DNA from: Alphaproteobacteria bacterium
GTDB taxonomy: Bacteria; Pseudomonadota; Alphaproteobacteria; Rhodobacterales; Rhodobacteraceae
DNA length: 5,282 nucleotides
Assembly: GCA_003694465.1 (NCBI GenBank)
Contig: RFKM01000156.1
Location: forward strand, 1-5,282
Reading direction: 5' to 3'
Position numbers and translations under genes: made by a program. The notes beneath the pieces are model-generated. The model was not told where the DNA came from. It made no database searches and worked only from the letters and a program-made list of their open reading frames with translations. This document shows positions 1 through 5,282 of the stretch, in pieces; the stretch's first letter is position 1; the number at the start of each line of letters is the position of its first letter.

Positions 1-634
1 CTTTAACGGTGATGATGGCGCCCTTTCTGAGCATTTCCAATACTCGTTCCGCCGCAGCGTCGGCGTCATCAATGACCGCGCCCGGCAGTCGCCGATCCAT
101 GAGGGAACCATCCTCGGCATATGCGCGATCGGCAAATATCTCAAAGGCTGCCGCACATCCAATCGCTTCGACGGCGCGCGCCTGGGCCGTAGCAGCGATT
201 ACCATGATGATCGCATCCGGCGCTGCCTTGAGCGCTGCCTCGAAACAGGTGCGGGCGAGGCTCTCGTCATCCGCCGCCATGTTGGCCAGCGCACCGTGCA
301 GCTTGACATGGCGAATGTCGGTACCGCAACACCGCGCGATACCCCGGGCCGCACCGACCTGATAGGCCACAAGGCTGGCGGCACTGTCCGGCGACATGTC
401 AATCCGCCGACGGCCAAAACCTTGAAGATCAGCAAAACCCGGGTGCGCACCAATGCCCACACCACGCTTCGTAGCAAGGCACATCGTGCGTGCCATGGTG
501 TCCCAATCGCCCGCATGCATGCCGCAGGCGATGTTGGCCGAGGTCACGATGTCGAGCAGTGCCTCGTCATCGCCCATTTCCCAGCGGCCAAAGCCCTCGC
601 CCATGTCTGCGTTCAGATCTATCGTCAGCTCCAT
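1..634 (-). CDS. pxpA: PxpA-like 5-oxoprolinase subunit A (LamB/YcsF family), 3' end cut by window
   Basis: Characterised members work with PxpB and PxpC to cleave 5-oxoproline to glutamate with ATP in the cytoplasm. Seen: 211 residues are readable, starting MELTIDLNADMGEG, the family's N-terminal signature. It is followed by NIACGMHAGD (34-43), GAHPGF (62-67), FGRRRIDM (73-80), VKLHGALAN (110-118) and FADRAYAEDGSL (167-178), all in family order. E. coli PxpA is about 245 residues, so roughly 35-40 residues lie beyond position 1. The start at 634 fits the family N-terminus, has a GAGAGG ribosome site 4 nt upstream, and overlaps the end of pxpC by 10 bp. Odd: canonical PHG-x-LYN reads LHGALAN here (P to L at 112, Y to A at 117). 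T-ending codons are also visibly commoner than in dctM. Family membership is certain; the exact substrate is inferred. Confidence 0.93.
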   Translation of the reverse strand, partial: MELTIDLNADMGEGFGRWEMGDDEALLDIVTSANIACGMHAGDWDTMARTMCLATKRGVGIGAHPGFADLQGFGRRRIDMSPDSAASLVAYQVGAARGIARCCGTDIRHVKLHGALANMAADDESLARTCFEAALKAAPDAIIMVIAATAQARAVEAIGCAAAFEIFADRAYAEDGSLMDRRLPGAVIDDADAAAERVLEMLRKGAIITVK

Positions 635-1656
635 TCGTCCTCTCTTTCAAGGTCGTCCCCGGCCGTTGCCCCACTGATCAGTTGATAGGAAAGGAGATCG
701 GGGATTGCGGAAGGGTCGCGAATCAACGGAAAAACCTCGCTGCCCAAAGATCGGATCCTCTTGCGCTCGGCTGCTTCGATGTTTTCCGCCGTCTCCAGAT
801 CGACCCACACAAAGCACAGCGTCGCCCCAGGGCCAGCCTGTGCGACGATCGGAAGATCAGTGGGCAGCACGGTGCCAATGCGGGGATAGCCGCCGGTTGT
901 CTGGCACTCGGCCATGAGCACGAAAGGAGTCCCTTCGCCGGTCACCTGGATGTCGCCTGGCACCACGATTTCGGACATGATCGACAGGCCCGCATTCGTC
1001 GCGAACCCGTCACCCTGTGGCAGCAGCCGCACCCCCATGCGGTTGCCGCGTGCGTCGCGCCGAAACACTTCGGACCCGAACCGTTCCAGAACCTCAGCCG
1101 AAAAAAGCGCTGTCTGCGGCCCGGGAATTACCCTGACCGTACCGCCGCCAAATCTTTGCGTGCTCCTGAGCCCAAGGCCAACCTTGTCCGGCCGCGGGTC
1201 TGCTCCGGCCGCCAGGAAGTCACCGGCGGCGAGGGGCCGACCGATACCTGCGGCGATGTGGGCCGCGCGCGAGCCGAGCATAATAGGCGTGTCCAGCCCG
1301 CCTCCGATCGAGAGGTAGCCATAGACGCCCTGCATGGCACCACCGATCGACAGCCGCTCGCCCTTTGGGAGCGCATGGCAGGCGTTCCAGGCCACGCGCT
1401 CGCCGTCGATCTCGGCCGCCATCGGGGCGCCGGTAAGCGCAATCCGCAGATCGCCTTCCGCCTCGAACACACCGCCAAATCCGGCCATTTCGAGCGCCGC
1501 CAAATCTGAATTTTGCCCCAGCAGGGCGGCGCCCTCTGCCGGCGCCAGACGATCCATCGCGCCGCCTCGCGACAGGCCGTAGGCCAAGAGGCCTGGCCTG
1601 CCCATATCCTGTACCGTCACCGATGGTCCGGCGCGGATCACGCGAAGGCCCGTCAT
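625..1656 (-). CDS. pxpC: PxpC-like 5-oxoprolinase subunit C (biotin-dependent carboxyltransferase/KipA family)
   Basis: Cytoplasmic partner of PxpB. Known members form PxpBC and act with PxpA on 5-oxoproline; related domains occur in urea carboxylase. Seen in the 343-residue product: TVQDMGRPG (14-22), RGGAMDRLAP (30-39), ALEMAGFGG (54-62), YLSIGGGLDTP (114-124), LGSR (127-130), VIPGPQ (176-181), NRMGVRL (205-211), GDIQVTGEGTPF (234-245) and AECQTTGGYP (249-258). These are the KipA/PxpC landmarks in order. The start at 1656 overlaps the pxpB stop as ATGA and has GGAG 8 nt upstream. Odd: the usual ADRQTTGGY motif reads AECQTTGGY. The protein also runs about 30 residues longer than E. coli PxpC (about 310), with a charged C-terminal tail after residue 284. 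No biotin carboxylase or biotin carrier gene lies nearby in the window, which favours the oxoprolinase-type role over a carboxylase. Confidence 0.93.
   Translation of the reverse strand: MTGLRVIRAGPSVTVQDMGRPGLLAYGLSRGGAMDRLAPAEGAALLGQNSDLAALEMAGFGGVFEAEGDLRIALTGAPMAAEIDGERVAWNACHALPKGERLSIGGAMQGVYGYLSIGGGLDTPIMLGSRAAHIAAGIGRPLAAGDFLAAGADPRPDKVGLGLRSTQRFGGGTVRVIPGPQTALFSAEVLERFGSEVFRRDARGNRMGVRLLPQGDGFATNAGLSIMSEIVVPGDIQVTGEGTPFVLMAECQTTGGYPRIGTVLPTDLPIVAQAGPGATLCFVWVDLETAENIEAAERKRIRSLGSEVFPLIRDPSAIPDLLSYQLISGATAGDDLEREDEWS
639..644 (-). promoter_or_regulatory. Ribosome binding site of pxpA
   Basis: GAGAGG on the minus strand, 4 nt before the pxpA ATG at 634, inside the 3' end of pxpC. Spacing is short but usable, and it supports the start that overlaps pxpC by 10 bp. 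Confidence 0.6.
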
Positions 1657-2423
1657 GGCAAAAGCTCCGAGGTTGCGCCCCCGTCGGGACCGGCATTCAG
1701 CAACCCATCGTAGTCCGCCGCCGGCACCGGCTGAAACTCAACCTCGTCGCCGGGCCTGAGCGGGAAAGGGTGATCGGCCTCTGGGCGGAAAGCGCGAAAG
1801 GCGGTCTGGCCAACGTGGCGCCATCCGGTCGGGGTCGAGGCAGAAAACAGAACGATTTGGCGGATCGCCACGCAGACGGCCCCCACCGGGATGCGTTCGG
1901 TCAGCGCGTTCTGCCGGGGAATGTCCCAACAGTTCGGCAATTCGCCCAGATAGGGCTGACCTGGCGCGAAGCCGATGGTCTGGACCCGCAAACGTGTGCC
2001 GCAGATCGAGCGGACAGCTGCCTCGGGCGACAGGCCGGCCATCGCGGCCGCCTCTTTCAGTTGCGGTGCGAGGCCCGTGTCGAACACGCACGGAATGTGC
2101 CACAGGCGCCTCCCCGCTGGCATCGGCGCGGCAAACCAGTCGCGTGTAGTCACGAACGCGCGGACAGCCGTTTCGGCGTCGCCAAGTGCGATCCTGTCTG
2201 GGTCGAAACGCAAGTAGGTTGAGGCAAGACTGGTTGCCGTTTCCGCCAGACCTGCGATCTCATGCTCCTCTGCGGCGGCGCGAAAGGCCAGCGCGGCGCG
2301 GTTGGCGGCCTCGCCAAGGCGATCGCTGAAACTTACCAGCAGACCATCCGCGCCGAGCGGAACCACGCGCGGCCAGACGTCTGTCGGCGAGAGGATGGGT
2401 TTTTCCGGAAGGTCGCTCATCAT
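1653..2423 (-). CDS. pxpB: PxpB-like 5-oxoprolinase subunit B (KipI/allophanate hydrolase subunit 1 family)
   Basis: Partner of PxpC in the PxpBC complex; the C-terminal half of this family has a cyclophilin-like fold. Seen in the 256-residue product: an N-terminal half with PLGADGLLVSFSD (22-34) and STYLRFDPDRI (68-78), the linker strand WHIPCVFD (108-115), and the cyclophilin-like part with TIGFAPGQPYLGELP (149-163), IPVGAVCVAIRQ (178-189) and STPTGWRHVGQT (196-207). The domain order is standard and the length is slightly above E. coli PxpB (about 218). Odd: GF-PGFPYL reads GFAPGQPYL, PGGW reads PTGW, Q-TGIY reads QIVLF, and the histidine usually found before the Y-x-V strand is replaced (SICGTRLRV, 139-147). 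The start at 2423 has a second ATG directly behind it at 2420 and only a weak GAAG upstream. The gene begins 9 bp after the DUF2848 stop, so it probably depends on translational coupling. Confidence 0.92.
   Translation of the reverse strand: MMSDLPEKPILSPTDVWPRVVPLGADGLLVSFSDRLGEAANRAALAFRAAAEEHEIAGLAETATSLASTYLRFDPDRIALGDAETAVRAFVTTRDWFAAPMPAGRRLWHIPCVFDTGLAPQLKEAAAMAGLSPEAAVRSICGTRLRVQTIGFAPGQPYLGELPNCWDIPRQNALTERIPVGAVCVAIRQIVLFSASTPTGWRHVGQTAFRAFRPEADHPFPLRPGDEVEFQPVPAADYDGLLNAGPDGGATSELLP
1665..1668 (-). promoter_or_regulatory. Ribosome binding site of pxpC
   Basis: GGAG on the minus strand, 8 nt before the pxpC ATG at 1656 and inside the last codons of pxpB. It supports the overlapping ATGA start. 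Confidence 0.65.
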
Positions 2424-2432
2424 TTGCAGGCT

Positions 2433-3086
2433 TCAGGACACGGCCGGTAGCGTCGTCACGCGATAGGAAAGGGCAAGCGAGCACTCTCGCAACGGGTCTT
2501 CAAGTACCATCCGCCAGGCAACACCGGGGCGGATCGGACCCTGCGCCGGAACCGTGCCGCACAGCATCGCGCCGCCGGGCGCGAGCTCTGCATCGCGGGC
2601 CAGTTCATCGAGCGGCCGGATCGCGGCGAGGGTGCCCTCCTGATAGAGGGACCAGTCGCCGTGCTCCTTGATGTGGCAACGCAGAACGAGGCGGTCGAGA
2701 TGATCTTCGACCTCCTTCATCGGCCAGAGGCCCGGCGCAACAGGCTTGGCGCAGGCCTGCTTGGACGCGGCGACCGAGACCGTTTCGAGCGCCCTGTCGG
2801 TATGGTCCGACCCCAGGCCCAGCCAGAGAATGCCGCTGATGTTCAGCAGCAGGGGCTCGACCTCGCCCGATGTGTGCTCACCCAATACCTGGATCTCCGG
2901 AGTTTGCGTGACCAATGTGTTCGACACGCGATAGAACAGCGGTACCCGCGACGGCGGTGTCACACCGATCGCGGCAAGCTCGTCGATGTGGTGCTGCACG
3001 GCCGCGCCATCGCGGCCTGTCCAGCCGGCCACGATCAGGGCGTCGATCGGGGCTTCGATCATGCCGTCGGAGGTTTCGAAGCGCAT
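2433..3086 (-). CDS. DUF2848 family protein, FAH-like fold suspected
   Basis: No member of this family has a function I can name. Seen: 217 residues with the DUF2848 signatures VPLFYRVS (48-55), IQVLGEHTSGEVE (65-77), GLGSDHTDR (90-98), SKQACAKPV (108-116), HLDRLVLR (129-136) and LAPGGAMLCGTVPAQG (168-183). Inference: the last motif resembles the PGD-x-I-x-TGTP-x-GVG turn of fumarylacetoacetate hydrolase-family enzymes. E75, E77 and D94 or D97 are arranged like the acidic metal ligands of that superfamily, so a metal-dependent hydrolase, decarboxylase or isomerase in the cytoplasm is plausible. There is no signal peptide or membrane segment. The start at 3086 follows the dctM stop by 6 bp, and the GGTGA overlapping that stop serves as ribosome site. 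Its place between transporter and pxp genes suggests it acts on the imported compound or on the product of the Pxp enzymes. Confidence 0.88.
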   Translation of the reverse strand: MRFETSDGMIEAPIDALIVAGWTGRDGAAVQHHIDELAAIGVTPPSRVPLFYRVSNTLVTQTPEIQVLGEHTSGEVEPLLLNISGILWLGLGSDHTDRALETVSVAASKQACAKPVAPGLWPMKEVEDHLDRLVLRCHIKEHGDWSLYQEGTLAAIRPLDELARDAELAPGGAMLCGTVPAQGPIRPGVAWRMVLEDPLRECSLALSYRVTTLPAVS

Positions 3087-3092
3087 CTTGGT

Positions 3093-3097
3093 TCACC
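3093..3097 (-). promoter_or_regulatory. Ribosome binding site of the DUF2848 gene, embedded in the dctM stop
   Basis: The minus strand reads GGGTGA ACCAAG ATG. GGTGA can pair with the UCACC of the 16S 3' tail, ends 6 nt before the ATG at 3086, and contains the TGA stop of dctM. This suggests coupled translation. Confidence 0.55.
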
Positions 3098-4379
3098 CGT
3101 TCACGGCGGACGGCAGCCAGAGCGCGATCTGCGGGAAGGCGATGAGGGCGGCAATCATGGCCAGCATCGCGGCGATGTAGGGCAGCGTGCCCAGCATGAC
3201 TTCACTCATCCGTCCCTTGCCGCGCGCGCCCTGAACCACATAGAGGTTCAGGCCCACAGGCGGCGTGATCAGCGCCATCTCGATCAGCACGATCATCAGG
3301 ATCCCGAACCAGATCGGGTCATAGCCTTGCTCTATAACCAGTGGCACGACGATCGGGATGGTCACCACCATCAGCGACAGCGTCTCGATGAAAAAGCCCA
3401 GCACGATGTAGATCACCACCAGAACGAGGATGAAGCCCAGCGGCGACAGGCCGAGCCCGTTCAGGAAGGCCTGCAACTCTCGCCCGATCCCCGCCGAGGC
3501 GAGCGTGAAGTTCAAGAACGAGGCGCCGATCACCACCAGCATGATCATCGAGGTGATCTTCACGGTTCCGCGGACCGCCTCGGCCAGCATCGACAGGCTG
3601 ATGCCGCTGAACATCGCCGCGATCGCCAGCGCCCCGGCCACGCCCACCGCCGCAGCCTCGGTCGGTGTCGCCCAGCCCTTGTAGATGGTGCCGATGATGA
3701 CGGTGAACAGCAGGATGATCGGGATCAGGTCGAGAAGCGCCCGCAGCATCTCGGTCAGCGGAAACACGCGTCGCTGTCCGCCCAGGCCAGGGCGCACCGC
3801 GCAGATCAGCACCGTCACCGCGATGAAGGCAAGCGCGAGCGCCACGCCGGGCACGAGGCCCGCGAGGAACAGCCGCGGAATCGAGGTCTGGGTCAGAAAG
3901 CCGTAGACGATCAGGTTGATCGAGGGGGGGATCATGATGCCCAGCGTGCCGCCGGCTGCGATGGCTCCGGAAAAGAGCTTCGGGTCATAGCCCAGCTTCT
4001 CTGCCTGCGGCATCGCCACCGTGGCGACGGTCGCGGCGGTGGCCACCGACGAGCCGGAGGTGGCAGAGAACATCGTCGCCGTTGCGATATTGGCGTGCAC
4101 CAACCCGCCGGGCAGCCAGCTAACCCAGCGGTCCAGGGCCGCGTAGGTGCGGGTGGCGAGCCCCGATCGCACCAGGATCTCGCCCAGGAGAACGAAAAAG
4201 GGGATGGCGATCAGGGTGGCATTGTTGGATGTCGACCAGACAAGGTTGCCGAGCCCCCTGCTCAAGGGAAACGGGCTGAAGAAGACGTCGATGCCGAAGC
4301 CGAGCAGGAACAGGACGATGCCGACCGGGATCGACAGGCACAGAAGGCCGAGAAGGCCGATGGTCAGATAGGCGATCAT
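3093..4379 (-). CDS. dctM: TRAP transporter large permease subunit (DctM family)
   Basis: The large inner-membrane subunit of a tripartite ATP-independent periplasmic transporter; it carries the ion-coupled transport path and works with DctQ and the periplasmic binding protein. Seen in the 428-residue product, the usual DctM length: hydrophobic segments almost throughout. Landmarks are NNATLIAIPFFVLLGEIL (52-69), TATMFSATSGSSVAT (100-114), GTLGIMIPPSINLIVYG (144-160), FLAGLVPG (171-178), ATPTEAAAVG (237-246), and ITPPVGLNLYVVQG (371-384), the second-repeat counterpart of MIPPS. The frame stays open upstream to 4514, but I chose 4379 because MIAYLTIG opens directly into the first membrane helix, as family members do. 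That start also overlaps the dctQ stop as ATGA; the upstream 45 residues would be non-hydrophobic and read out of frame across dctQ. No good ribosome site is seen, consistent with coupling to dctQ. The substrate cannot be read from this subunit. Confidence 0.96.
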   Translation of the reverse strand: MIAYLTIGLLGLLCLSIPVGIVLFLLGFGIDVFFSPFPLSRGLGNLVWSTSNNATLIAIPFFVLLGEILVRSGLATRTYAALDRWVSWLPGGLVHANIATATMFSATSGSSVATAATVATVAMPQAEKLGYDPKLFSGAIAAGGTLGIMIPPSINLIVYGFLTQTSIPRLFLAGLVPGVALALAFIAVTVLICAVRPGLGGQRRVFPLTEMLRALLDLIPIILLFTVIIGTIYKGWATPTEAAAVGVAGALAIAAMFSGISLSMLAEAVRGTVKITSMIMLVVIGASFLNFTLASAGIGRELQAFLNGLGLSPLGFILVLVVIYIVLGFFIETLSLMVVTIPIVVPLVIEQGYDPIWFGILMIVLIEMALITPPVGLNLYVVQGARGKGRMSEVMLGTLPYIAAMLAMIAALIAFPQIALWLPSAVNG

Positions 4380-4924
4380 TTCAACGCATCCAGTTCGCCG
4401 AAAGTACCGATGGCGGCCTCGGAGGCCGCGTGATCGCTGCGCAGCAACAAGAGCGCGGCGGCCAGGATCATCAGCCAGGTCGTGATGGCGAACCACACCC
4501 AGCCCGCAAGCCACGGCGCCTGCACCAGGGCCAGCGGGGTTTCGAGCGGGGTGTTGGCGCGTGAAGAGTTGGCCAGCGACCGGGCCAGCACCGGCCAGCC
4601 ACGGATCGCAACCAGAGTGACGGTGACGGCAAGCGCCAGCATTGCCGTTAGGTCAAGAGCGGCGCGGCCGCGCGACGGCGCGCGACTGCGCAGGATGTCG
4701 ATGCGGACGTGGCCGAGCTCGGTCAGCGTATAGGCCATGCCCCAGGAGGTGGCGATGGCCATCACATAGCCCGAGATTTCGTCGGTGCCGCCGAGGGAAG
4801 AGCCGATCTGGCGCAGCACGATGTCTGCCAGGACGAAGGCGACGCACGCCAGCAGCAGGACACCAACCAGGATCGCGACCGCGTGGTTGAGCCGCTTAAG
4901 CGCCAAAAGTATCGTCGGTGCCAT
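4376..4924 (-). CDS. dctQ: TRAP transporter small permease subunit (DctQ family)
   Basis: The small inner-membrane subunit that pairs with DctM. Seen in 182 residues: four hydrophobic segments at about 14-36, 50-68, 91-108 and 138-162. The family motif GTDEISGYVMAIATSWGMAY (46-65) leads into ELGHVRIDILRSRAPSRGR (69-87), the DctQ pattern of a conserved acidic start to helix 2 followed by H-R-D and a basic loop. The tail after 163 is short and polar. The frame extends upstream to 5023, but 4924 is preferred. It follows a strong GGGGGGAGAG ribosome site with 8 nt spacing and leaves a 25-bp gap after dctP; the longer version would overlap dctP and add a low-complexity polar leader. It ends in an ATGA overlap with dctM. 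Confidence 0.95.
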   Translation of the reverse strand: MAPTILLALKRLNHAVAILVGVLLLACVAFVLADIVLRQIGSSLGGTDEISGYVMAIATSWGMAYTLTELGHVRIDILRSRAPSRGRAALDLTAMLALAVTVTLVAIRGWPVLARSLANSSRANTPLETPLALVQAPWLAGWVWFAITTWLMILAAALLLLRSDHAASEAAIGTFGELDALK

Positions 4925-4932
4925 GTCTGGCT

Positions 4933-4940
4933 CTCCCCCC
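4933..4940 (-). promoter_or_regulatory. Ribosome binding site of dctQ
   Basis: On the minus strand the sequence reads GGGGGGAGAG CCAGAC ATG. The GGAG core sits 8 nt before the ATG at 4924. It is the strongest Shine-Dalgarno site in the window and decides the dctQ start against the longer open frame. Confidence 0.75.
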
Positions 4941-4949
4941 TGTTGCCGG

Positions 4950-5282
4950 TCAGCCGCCGATCTGCACGCCGACGACCTTGCCGAAGCTGTCGTTCCAGCG
5001 CTGCGCCCAGTCGCCGCCGGCACGCTCTGCCCAATCGGGCAGCACCTTGGTCACCAGAACCTCGCGCGCCCGGGCAAAATCGGCGTCCGAGACCTCGACC
5101 AGTTTCATCGAACGCGCCTCGCCCGAGGCGCAGGGGCCGTTCCCGGTGAGGCAATGGATGTCGTTATCCAGCGCGCCTTGCGCGGCGGCCCAGGCCGGGG
5201 CCTCGAAATCGGTCTTGATCCTGTCCGAGATCAGCGATTTCAGGTCGTCGCCAAGGCTGTTCCACTTGTCGAGATTGATCGC
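4950..5282 (-). CDS. dctP: TRAP transporter solute-binding protein (DctP family), C-terminal part only
   Basis: The periplasmic binding protein that delivers the substrate to DctQM. Seen: the last 110 residues, open to the right window edge, ending in QIGG and TGA at 4950-4952. The readable start AINLDKWNSLGDDLKSLI matches the DctP C-terminal helix pattern N-x-D-x-W-x-x-L-x-x-x-L-x-x-x-I. The following helices carry VSDADFARAREVLVTKVLPD (64-83) and WAQRWNDSF (92-100), typical of the family's closing helices. The signal peptide, the conserved substrate-binding arginine and the ligand pocket lie outside the window, so the substrate cannot be judged. Odd: two cysteines (44 and 51 of the visible part) in CLTGNGPC, a likely disulfide in the periplasm. 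It is followed 25 bp later by dctQ, so this is the standard P-Q-M order. Confidence 0.9.
   Translation of the reverse strand, partial: AINLDKWNSLGDDLKSLISDRIKTDFEAPAWAAAQGALDNDIHCLTGNGPCASGEARSMKLVEVSDADFARAREVLVTKVLPDWAERAGGDWAQRWNDSFGKVVGVQIGG

Noticed and set aside
490..1509. A 339-residue open frame on the plus strand opposite pxpC and the start of pxpA.
   Set aside because: Arg/Pro/His-rich composition without motifs, fully antisense to well-supported genes; a frame shadow in GC-rich DNA.
625..2423. Assignment of pxpB/pxpC as urea carboxylase or allophanate hydrolase subunits.
   Set aside because: No biotin carboxylase, biotin carrier or amidase gene is present in the window, and a LamB/YcsF gene follows directly, which is the arrangement of the 5-oxoprolinase type.
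4325..4360. Short direct repeat of AGAAGGCCGA type near the start of dctM.
   Set aside because: It is explained by repeated Leu-Gly-Leu-Leu codons in the first membrane helix; it shows no regular array and no other copies.
2661..4433. A 590-residue open frame on the plus strand, antisense to dctM and DUF2848.
   Set aside because: Its product is a low-complexity, His/Asp/Gln/Arg-rich chain, as expected from the reverse complement of hydrophobic GC-rich codons. It lies opposite certain genes and has no recognisable domain.
4380..4514. A longer DctM with 45 extra N-terminal residues.
   Set aside because: The extension is Arg/Gly-rich and reads out of frame across dctQ; the ATGA start at 4379 gives the family's normal N-terminus and length.
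4925..5023. A longer DctQ beginning at 5023.
   Set aside because: It would overlap the end of dctP and add a polar low-complexity leader; the start at 4924 has a strong ribosome site and normal family length.

Overview
The window is a GC-rich, gene-dense piece of a proteobacterial chromosome or large replicon. An alphaproteobacterium of the Rhodobacteraceae/roseobacter type is the best guess, because of the strong GC preference at third codon positions and a three-component TRAP transporter in a catabolic operon. That taxonomic call is inference. Every gene I can support lies on the minus strand, so the operon reads from the right edge to the left edge. All seven genes are very tightly packed, and two are cut by the window edges.

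In transcription order the layout is as follows. (1) 5282-4950: the last 110 residues of a DctP-type periplasmic TRAP solute-binding protein. (2) 4924-4376: the small membrane subunit DctQ. (3) 4379-3093: the large membrane subunit DctM. (4) 3086-2433: a DUF2848 protein of unknown function with features like the fumarylacetoacetate-hydrolase (FAH) fold. (5) 2423-1653: a PxpB (KipI/allophanate hydrolase subunit 1-like) protein. (6) 1656-625: a PxpC (KipA/allophanate hydrolase subunit 2-like) protein. (7) 634-1: a PxpA (LamB/YcsF) protein lacking its C-terminal end. The pxpB-pxpC-pxpA order matches E. coli. Junctions are 25 bp, a 4-bp ATGA overlap, 6 bp, 9 bp, a 4-bp ATGA overlap and a 10-bp overlap. 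There is no room for internal promoters or terminators between genes, so the promoter must lie to the right of the window.

The simplest reading is a complete import-and-hydrolysis unit. The TRAP system brings in a small carboxylate using an ion gradient. The PxpABC-like complex then opens a cyclic amide (5-oxoproline in characterised members) with ATP, and DUF2848 does an extra hydrolytic or isomerising step that is not known. All three Pxp-like proteins differ from the canonical 5-oxoprolinase subunits at motif positions. They may therefore be a paralogous set acting on a related lactam or amide rather than true 5-oxoprolinase housekeeping enzymes. This is the most interesting point of the window. 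I found no RNA genes, mobile elements, CRISPR arrays or terminators. No gene-free stretch exceeds 25 bp.
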